Shown here piece by piece: positions 1-9,200 of a stretch of 64,000 nt of DNA. The stretch is from Protula sp. h YS-2021 (Eukaryota; Annelida; Polychaeta; Sabellida; Serpulidae). The translations under genes were made by a program, and so were the position numbers. Positions within the stretch are counted from its first letter, which is position 1; each line of letters opens with the position of its first letter. Location: assembly GCA_949752745.1 (NCBI GenBank), contig OX457027.1:56548053-56612052 (forward strand). Direction: 5' to 3'. The notes under the pieces were generated by a model, which made no database searches, had not been told where the DNA came from, and was given only the letters and a program-made list of their open reading frames with translations.

Positions 1-517
1 CCGTTTGAATTAATATGGTTTTATCTAATTAAAATCAACTAAAATAGCATAAAATGTTCATAAAAAATATAATTACAATAAAATATTATTTATAAACGTT
101 TTTTGTTGAAAAAATACATATTTGAATGCGCGAAGATGCGTTTGAGAAAATCTTGTCACCCCTCGCCTCCGCAGTTTTGGGTACTTCTAACTGCAATGGC
201 CTCTAGTTTGTTTACCTTTTCTAAGCTCAATTTTTAAAGTCACCGTGGAATATAATTGTCATTTACAGCCCAAAAAAGTTTAACTGATTTAATATTAAGT
301 CATATCTTGCCCTCATTCTATTATTTCTAGCGTACTCTTGGCTTAACCTGACGTTGAAGATGCGTGTGTATCAACCCCTGTTTTCCCTCGCTTTTAATCA
401 CAATTTCTCTCTAAAAGTCTACAGTTACTGGTGAGATATGCAAGAGAATGCTAAATAAATGTGAAATCAAGCATATTCTCTTTTTGCCACAGCTTAACAA
501 ACTGATTGATTTTTTTT
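1..517. other. AT-rich flank, no gene recognised
   Basis: No convincing exon is visible. Short open stretches on the minus strand have no recognisable motif. A string near 361-395 (GTGTATCAACCCCTG followed by a T-rich run) resembles a string at 2,942-2,975, just before the recombinase gene. The repeated upstream region may therefore begin here. Confidence 0.5.
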
Positions 518-1110
518 TGCCGCAGGCTCTTGTTTGACCTGTAACGTTAGGGGAGTTGTCATTATCTGTTGGTACATCGCGAACGCAGATATTATTTGAG
601 GCTTTAAAACTAGATTTCGAACGGTAGGATGTCAAATTAGTGTGTATCTTACATGTATTAACTGTTTCCATGCACTTTATAACTAAAATATTTCAAATTT
701 CCGATGATATTCCGTTCCTGCACGCGGCAGCAAAGCTACCCATCCCCCGTTTCACTTTTTTGACGCCTTCTACTTGTCTGTCATATTAAATACGAGCTCG
801 GTTTTTTATGGACAAAGTTTAAGTACTCGTAGGGATCTAAATCTGAAGACGAGCAATGAGTACTGGCATAAACTGTAATTTTTTCAGTTTATTTTGCAAC
901 TGTGTTAACAAAATGCTCCCTCCCCTCCCTCCACCCCTCCCGTCCTCCACCCCAGTTAATAACATTGCTTTCTGTAAGTTCTCAGATCACCTAATAGGCC
1001 AGTAAATAAATCAAACACAAATGTATTCTTCAAAGGCCGTGTCGTGAGATCAGTAAGCTCTCAAATCACCTAATAGGATTGTGATGATATCAGACTACTG
1101 CTGTCTTTGA
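518..1110. repeat. Direct duplication, copy A
   Basis: This segment matches 2,018-2,720 at an offset of about 1,500 bases. Shared blocks include the TTGCCG-AGG-TCTTGTTTGA start, a TTGGTACATCGCGAA string, a GGCTTTAAAACTAGATTTCG block, a TTTCCGATGATATTCCGT block, and a later AAATCACCTAATAG / AATAAATCAAAC block. By eye the first 250 bases are about 90 percent identical, and the rest is diverged and gapped. No open frame of interest spans it, so it is more likely a non-coding segmental repeat or an old non-autonomous element than a gene. Confidence 0.8.
913..957 (-). other. C-rich tract, possible G-quadruplex on minus strand
   Basis: Several runs of three to four C separated by one to four bases (CTCCCTCCCC, CCACCCCTCCCG, CCACCCC) would give four or more G-runs on the minus strand. 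That fits a G-quadruplex or i-motif former. The equivalent place in the second duplication copy (about 2,585-2,610) is also C-rich. Structure formation is inference. Confidence 0.4.
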
Positions 1111-2017
1111 ATCAGAGCTGTTTTTTTCCAACGCTATCTGTGTATCATTTCGCTAAATTTTCTATCTGATATGCCCCATCACTTTATGTCACCTTGGACT
1201 TGAAATATAGCGCGTATATTCTGGCTTTTTTTTTGCACTTGGTGTATTCAAATAATGCTTTATTCATCTTTTCTTGAAAACTGTAGCTGAAATGTGATAA
1301 CATGTGTTAAAAGTTTTATGACAAGTATTTTGTTCTTATAAATTAAAATCTCACGTGATATGCTAATTAGATACCTGGGCATTGTGGGAAGGCGTCGCAG
1401 CGTCACATGCCACTTTGCAAGCCGTCATTACGTAGTGTTGTGAAAAATCAGGATATTTTTAAAGTTTTTGGAAACACAGGTGTTGTAAGGTAAGATCTAA
1501 TTGTTATAAAGAAACAGTGAGTTCCCATTACAGTTAGTTGACGAGATATGTAGGTCGAAATGTGAAACTATTGTCTCATTTTCCTTGATGGGTGATATAT
1601 CAGGATTTTTACACAGATTGTGTATGTTTATAATCATTGAATGACTGTTGTATTGTTCATTTTAAAAAAATCTGCGTACTGCCACAGATTTTTTAGCGAT
1701 TGTCAAAAATGTTAAACTTGGGTAAAATTTGTCCGCAGATTAATTGGGTTTGTTGCAAGTTTTTTTTTTAAAATGGCCGATTCAAGTAAAACTTCTGGTT
1801 CGCATTCCGCGCAGTTCAAGTTAACTTGGGTAAAAAGTTTTATTTCAATACGCTCCTTGTATAGGTTTTCGCTTCTAATATATTTTTGTGCCAATGTTTC
1901 CGAAAGTAGTTGCTGGTAAAGTTAGGTTCTCACTCCACAGACAGTTTAAGTTTTTGTTTGTTTGTTAAATCATTTTGTTTATTTTAAAGCAGTGTTTAGC
2001 AGTGAATTAAGTGTATT
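1111..2017. other. Spacer between the duplicated segments, no gene
   Basis: AT-rich sequence with a short minus-strand open frame (1,712-1,894) that carries no recognisable domain. Strings such as AGGTTCTCACTCCACAGACAGTTT at 1,922 recur in altered form at about 2,733, suggesting that much of the region upstream of the gene is built from degenerate repeats. Confidence 0.45.
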
Positions 2018-2720
2018 TTGCCGAAGGTTCTTGTTTGAACTATAACATTAGGGGAGTTGCCATTACCTGTTGGTACATCGCGAAAGCAGGTTATTTGAGG
2101 CTTTAAAACTAGATTTCGAACGTTAGGATGTCAAATTAGTGTGTATCTCACATGTATTAACTGTTTCCATGCACACGTCTTGCTAAAATATTTCAAATTT
2201 CCGATGATATTCCGTCTTTACACGCGGCGGCAAAGTTACCCATCCCCAGTTTCGCTTCCATTAGGTTCTTACTTTGGCTAAAATGCCAAGTAACTATATC
2301 AAACCTTTTGTGCAAGTTTTTATTTGGTATGTACTGTTGTCAGTTTAGCAAGATCATTTTTACTTATAAGTAATGTAAAGCACGAACTCGGAGGCACATG
2401 CAAAAGTAGTTTCGTGTTTGTTTTTTCACCCTTTGTACTTGTCAATAATGTTAAGCACGAACCCTGTGTTTTTCTAGTGAATAAATTGTAAGTACTCGTG
2501 GCCATCTGATTGTTAAAGCGAGCGTTAAGTACTGACATAATAATTTTTATAGTTTATTATTTACAGCTCTATTGACAAAGTGCGCCGTCGCCCCCCCCCC
2601 TCCCGCCACGGATAATAATAATGCTTTCTGCAGGTTCCTAAATCACCTGATAGAACAATAAACAAATCAAACGTTTTTGTTCACATGCTATCAAATGTCT
2701 CCGCCGTAGGGTTATGATAC
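2018..2720. repeat. Direct duplication, copy B
   Basis: Partner of the 518-1,110 segment, in the same orientation. It ends about 340 bases before the start codon of the recombinase gene, so it probably lies in or near that gene's promoter or 5' leader. It also contains a C-run near 2,588. No coding signal is seen. Confidence 0.8.
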
Positions 2721-3055
2721 ACAGGATCAGTGTAGGTTCTTTCTCCACACAGTGTTTATGTTTTGTATGTTTGTCGATTTTTTTTTGTGATTCTATGCAC
2801 ACAGTTTAAACTGGCCCTGTATGTATCTGTGGCACAGGCACTTGCGTCTTTTCCTAAAACATCTGATTGATTCTTGCAAGTCGAAATACAAGGCGTTGAA
2901 AACTCAAGATTCTTTCTCAATGCAGAGTTTGCGTTTTGTATGGGTGTATCAATCCTTATTTTCTTCATTTTTATACCGCGTTTAAAAAAGAACTCTATAG
3001 ATATACATTAACTAGGCCCTTACAGAGCAATAGGCACGTTCTTTTGTATTGTCAG

Positions 3056-3258
3056 ATGCCAAGAAAGAAGGGCTGGAAGTTGTCCAGACGAGAGAGGAAT
3101 GATAGGCCGCAAGAATCAGCTATTCCCCTGTCTAAATACAGGCCAGGGGATATTGTTCTTGTGCTGTTCAGAAACAAATGGTGGCCATGTCAAGTGGAAT
3201 CGTTGATAGAAGGAGAAAAGGCCATAATGTACACATTCGTTGGCTTCGAAAGATACGA
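3056..3258 (+). CDS. Exon 1: start codon and PWWP-like module
   Basis: The ATG follows a good acceptor-like string (TTCTTTTGTATTGTCAG), so a 5' UTR intron may end immediately before it. The first 17 residues are strongly basic (MPRKKGWKLSRRERN). Residues 25-67 read as a PWWP-like fold: YRPGDIVLVLF, then NKWWPCQV in place of the canonical PWWP core, then a strand ending TFVGFERY. PWWP domains bind methyl-lysine nucleosomes and DNA, so a chromatin-reading role is inferred. The exon ends at a consensus donor, GA|GTGAGT. That leaves two bases of a codon (phase 2), whereas exon 2 needs phase 1. Either a one-base indel or error, an unseen exon, or non-canonical splicing must be invoked. The expected junction is ...FERYDNYNK. 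Confidence 0.75.
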
Positions 3259-6200
3259 GTGAGTTTAGATTTTTCATTTCCGATACACCCAATACGAATC
3301 AAGTTAGTAGTTGTGGAAGTTCACGTAATTGAACTTCCGGTTACTTTTGCGAATATCGTTCGCCTCTTTCTGCCTTCTTTCTACATAACCAGTTGATAAA
3401 ATATGATCTTCTCTGTGATCCATTCAGTGTTCATTGAAGCGATAGTGTAAAAAGCAGAAGATTAATGCATGCAAAACATGCCAGTAGAAAATTTATATAC
3501 TTGTCCCAGATATTAAAAAATCTGTTCAAAATATGGTTCGCAATTGAATAACATAACATAAATTTCTAGACCGGAGACGCTGCGCAATTTTAGGAAAGTT
3601 AAACCTTTCCCTGAATCTGCTGATATTGGTAATTGATCAGCTAATTAAGAAGTTTACCAAAGTTTGCATGTAGAAAGGAAAAAAATACAATAGTGTCCTA
3701 GAGGCTTCCCTTTAAATTTGAATGCATGGTGTTTTTAATGAAATTAGTTTGACACCAACTAGTTCTTAACTTCCTTTAGATACCAGTTTCCATGCATGTT
3801 AAGATTCATGAATTAAAGCAAGTTCTCAGTTGACGGTTTCACCTGTTGTTTTATTTGAAAATGTGTTCAAAACTGTTCTTTGTTCTATTTTGTTCTGTGC
3901 TGTGTTATACGTAATGTTTTTGGCTATCTATTGAGTGCATTAGAACGAAGATAGCCTGCTAATTTAAACCTTGTATACTATTTCGTGGTACATTCTTGCG
4001 TGTATTATGTCGTGTAGCAATGAAATTTGAACAAAGGTTGTAACTACGTGTAGTTTGAGCAATTATACGCACCTTTATGACTTTTTTCTCAATAGACAAC
4101 TACAATAAGAGACCATCAAAAGAGTATTTGAGAAGTTGGGCAGAAGCCAATAAAGTAGTTCTGCGACGGGATCAATCGCATTTGGCAGATGCCTTGAGAG
4201 GTAATGAAAATAATGGTGGGTCATATTTGGCAGTTGATTTGTAAAATGTATGGCGGACACGATTCTCCGTCTGGAGCTTTTGCAAGTTTCATCATGCCAA
4301 CCCCCCCCCCCCCAAAGAAAAATAGAACAATGATCTTAGAAATCTGACTAACACAATTACTACTCCAACAAGTATATGTAAGTCATGCTTTTTTTCAACA
4401 GCTGTAACTGACCAGGAACTTGCAGTGCCATCCACAGCCACAACAGCGTCCTCTGATAATGGTGAAGCTTATATTTTTTCCATATGGAATAGAATTTACC
4501 GCCCAGTGCCATGGGATTTCGAACTTTTCTTTTTAAAAAGTATTCATAGAAAAAATAATAAAAATCTTCCTAAAATTAACTGAACATTGAAATGTCGTAT
4601 GTACGGAGTGTTAACAAATGTCAGAACTTAATGTATGTATTCCGCACAATTTGTTATTTATATAATTAAATCCACTTGACGCAGGTGAACAAGATAATTG
4701 CGGTGAAGTCGCAGTCGTGGTTGTCGAAGGGTCTGGAGGTGATGTAATTTCCACTCCACGCGGTGAAGCTGCGGTCGTTGAAGAGGGTGGCGGTGATGTG
4801 GTTCCCACTCCACACGGTGGATCTGCAGTCGTTGAAGAGGTTGACTATGGTGTGGTTACCACTCCACGCCGTGAAGCTACAGTCGTTGAAGAGGGTGGTG
4901 GTGATGTGGTTCCCACTTCACCCGAATCGCACACACATGGTGGAGGCGATGAGTATGCACGCGAAGCTGTTGTTGTTGAAGAGGGTAGCGGTAATGTGGC
5001 TCCAACTCTTCACGGTGAATCTGCAGTCGTTGAAGAGGGTGGCTATGGTGTGGCTCCCACTCCACGCCGCGAAGCTGCAATCGTTGAAGAGGGTTATGGT
5101 GATGTGGTTCCCACTTCACGTGAATCACACACACATGGTGGAGTCGATGAGTATGCACGCGTTGAAGGTGTAGCCGTTGAAGAGGATGGCCGTGATGAAG
5201 TTCCCAGTCCACGCGAATCGCAGGCACAAACACCCGTAAAAAATGAAGATGTGCGGTCCTTAACCGATAGTGGTAGCTCTGTGGAATTTTTATTTGAGGA
5301 AAAAATTCCATTTCGTAAAGACCTGGTTCAGGTGAAGAAAGAACCCCTCCATCGTGTGGCGCATGAAGAAATTAGTAGCCCTTGTTCCAGTAGTGACGTG
5401 CAAATTACGAGTGTGAATGCTGCCAGAGACGGCGTGACAATTGTAGTTACGGGACACTCTGAACCGCCCAAAAAGGTTGCCTCTGTCATGTCATCAACCT
5501 CTGTTGAACCAAAAGTAGTATGCACAATTAAAAGCGAAATGAAAGACATCAATGCTGAACTTGTTCAAAAAGGTCCCATGCCTTTAGCTGTGTTGACAGA
5601 CATCATCCGCACACTGAATCCGGAAGGTGTAAATATCCAACACGACTTTCATGATGATGAAACCAGTGGTATGTTAAATTGTTAGCCACTTGTGTGAACG
5701 AATTGTAAAGCCTTCTACACTGTCATGTTTAATGAGAACTTGTGTACCTACAATGCATGTCAAGTTATGGAATGAGTTGATTCATAAGTAAGAGGTAAAT
5801 TTAAAACATTAGTTTTCGTAAAGCCTAATTACAGCGCTGTTGTGTAATAATAGCAGTCAGTGCAGTACTTCCATAAATGTACTTTATGCAGACCCTATAT
5901 GCAACATAGACCTGACAGCTATAGACAGATTGTTAACTCCAAGAAAGCTTTTCCAGCCCGATTTACCACACACGATAGTTCGACCACCTGCAATCCTTCC
6001 AGCCCCTGACACTACAGAAGCACCTCAATTTGAAACTAGAGGTATTTTAAATGCACTGCCGTTTATAATGAGAATAATGTGCTTTAAAAATACCATGTGT
6101 TTCAAACCACTTGTTGTTGAAATTAAGTTCCCAGTTTCCAGTTAAAGTAAAGTCAATTGCCAATTTTCCGGTGCACAATGAGGAGCGAACACAAGGCTTG

Positions 6201-9200
6201 TGGTTCGTTAGTTCCCAGTTAGTTGTTTAAAGGAGAATTTTTTCTGGTATTTTCTCTTCTTGAAGGGCGGGAGTGAGCTCCCAGACAGCTGATTGTAATA
6301 GAAATTTTGTGTGATGTTTTTCAGGAACTATCTCTCTTGTAAGGGAAGAAATAGGTTTGGCCCCTGTTCTACCGTTGGAACCAAATCTTGAAGAACCAGA
6401 AGAACAATTTGTAGAGAGTGATATTTTGGCTCCGCTTTCCCTTGATGAAGCCGAGGCAAGATCTGCTGTCCCTTTGCCACACATGCGAGCCTCCCGTCTT
6501 GGTTCACGCAAAGAACGTGTAAAGAAATTGCCTCGAAGAGTCAAGTCAGAAGCCTTATGTAAAATCGACGATAGTTCTGTGGAAGATGATGATGAAAAGG
6601 ATCCAGATTATGCTGGATACAAAAAGGAGAAAAAGAAACATACGCAACCTCCTCCCAAAACACCAAAAAAGCGAAAAGTCAAGAAACTTATTTCAAGTGA
6701 GGAATCAGATGCGGAAATTCAGGATATTTACTCCACCCCAGTTGTCAGGCACAAGAAGAGACATAGGGTTATGAGCCCCGACAGCCTTAGCGAAAGGAGC
6801 TCTGCAGTTCCCACTCCAACGCATTCAACGGTACCTGATGAACCAGTTGTGATCCACAAGAAGAGACGTAGGGTTATTAGCCCCGACAGCCTTAGCGAAA
6901 GGAGCTCGGCAGTTCCCACTCCAACGCATTCAACGGTACCTGATGAACCAGTTGTGATCCACAAGAAGAGACGTAGGGTTATGAGCCCCGACAGCCTTAG
7001 CGAATGGAGCTCAGTAGCTCCCACTCCAACGCATTCAACAGTACCTGATGAATCCGAAGAAAGTGACGTCCCTACAATTTCAACCAAGAGTAAGCTTAAA
7101 GTGCATTGTTGTGTTTTTTGCCACAAATTTTATCCAAAACTTGCAAGACACTTTCAGCAGAAACACAGCGAAGAGAAAGAAGTGAAATCCGCGATGGAAA
7201 TTAAAATTAACACGATTGCTGGGAGGGAATCGAGGAAAAGGATATGGTCAAGCTTGCGCAATAAAGGTGACTTTTGGTACAATCAAAAATGTGCTAAAAA
7301 GGGTATTAAGGATTTCATAGTCAAATATAAAACACACAGGGAGAGAGTGAAAACCGAATCTGCAAAGGAGTATTTGCCTTGTAAATTTTGCGGAGCGATG
7401 TACACAAAGGAATATCTATGGCGCCATCAAAACGTGTGTGACCATAACGATACAAAGAAAACAGGTGAAGTAAACCCTGAGAAGCAAAGGAGAGTTGTAG
7501 CAGAAGCGCGTGCCAGAATTACCGATGTAGCGACGGGCAACAAACAAGTTGCAAGGCTTATCGCTGGTATGAAGCAGGACTTTGTATTAGATGTCATAAA
7601 AAATGACCCACTTATTATGCAAGTGGTAGAATTCAATGTCCTGAAATACGGCCATTTCACCGTCATGGAACGTATGGTTTCACAGCCTGCCCGCGAATTG
7701 GCAAAGTTATTGATCAATTGCAGAAAGAGATTTCCCGGCCGAATACAACAAATGCAAGATATCATCAACCCCCTAAATTTTGAGTGCCTGATGACTGCTA
7801 TTCGCGAATCACAAGAATCCAGCGAAACAAACGAGTTCAGAACCCCTTCTGTGATCATGAAGATGGGTGGCTATTTGCGACTAGCTGCCAAGTGCCATTC
7901 CTCCGCCTGCTTAAAAAAACTGGATTTTGACGCAACCCAGAAGGTCATTGCATTCATTTCTTTGATGGACAGCAACTATATATTGCTTTCGAAACGTGCA
8001 AAGTATGCATTGAATGTAAGACAGTTCAACAAGGAGCGCATCCTTCCTCTGTTCAAGGATATAGTAAAGTTTCACGAAACCTGTGACGCGGCACTGCAAC
8101 GAATAAAGGACAGAGCAGACGATATCGCTTACAAAGAAATGGTGAAATATAATTTGGCTAAAGTAATAATGTTCAATAGAAAAAGGAGTGGAGAGGTGGA
8201 GAGAATTGACCTGCAAATGTTCAAAAATGGGGTTGCAAGTGACACAGCGCCACATCCGGACTTTTTAGCTGGAATGCAGGATTTTGAAAGGACTTTGGCG
8301 GCGGGTCTTAAACGCGTTGAATTCCTGGGCAAGCGTGCCCGCAAGATATCAATCTTATTAACAAACAATATGGTGGAAAACATCAACAGAATGCTCAGTT
8401 TGCGAGAACGATACGTTGCAGAGTCGAGCCCCTTTGTTTTTGCGCGTATCGGCAACCACGCCACTCCGTATCCTGGTCACCTTGCTATAAAAGATGTTGC
8501 CAAAGAAGCCCAAGTGTCCAGACTCGCCGCTTTTAGCTCCACGAAATTGCGTAAGCATCTGGCCACAATGTCTCAAGTTCTCAACATCGACAGCCTGGAT
8601 CAAGACATGCTTGCACAGTTTATGGGTCATGATTTGCGTGTCCATCGAGATTACTACCGCCTGCCAGTTGGCATTGTAGAAAAATGCAAAGTTGCACAGG
8701 TACTAATGGCTATTAACAGCGGTAAGTCAAGGACTTACTACTCGGACCAGTCCTACACGGAGATGCCTGAAGATCCAATCTTTGAGGAGATCATCGACGT
8801 TGACGCGGAAGCGGATTCTGAAGGTAAACCATGTTCTTTCTCCACGTTTATTTTGTGCTCTTTGTGAATACTTACACTTGGTGTTCTGAAAATAAAAGTG
8901 TTTGGAGATCTCATTTCACATTTAACTGTAGTATAAAGGTTTTAATTGCGAGACATGTTATGCGGGAAGCTTGATCTTGTATTTTGAGATTTTAATTTAC
9001 CTATAATGTGTGCAAGTGTCATTTTGTTTGTGCTCAGATGATGTACAACTCTTGGAAGAACAGGAGGACGTGGTCAGACCCGAAAGAGACAGAGTGGTGC
9101 AGTTCACCGAAATTGAATGTGAGGTGATGCGTGAAGCCTTTAAAAGTGAACTAGAAAAGCGTGAGCTTCCAGGCATGCTTCGGATTACACAAGAAATGGC

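Noticed and set aside
4763..5311. Overlapping plus- and minus-strand frames of 136 and 144 codons
   Set aside because: Shadows of the exon 4 coding repeat, with His/Leu/Arg-biased nonsense composition and no splice support.
6357..8867. Single-exon gene of 836 codons
   Set aside because: It is the largest exon of a multi-exon gene. A clean acceptor lies upstream, a donor near its end, and the flanking exons are phase compatible.
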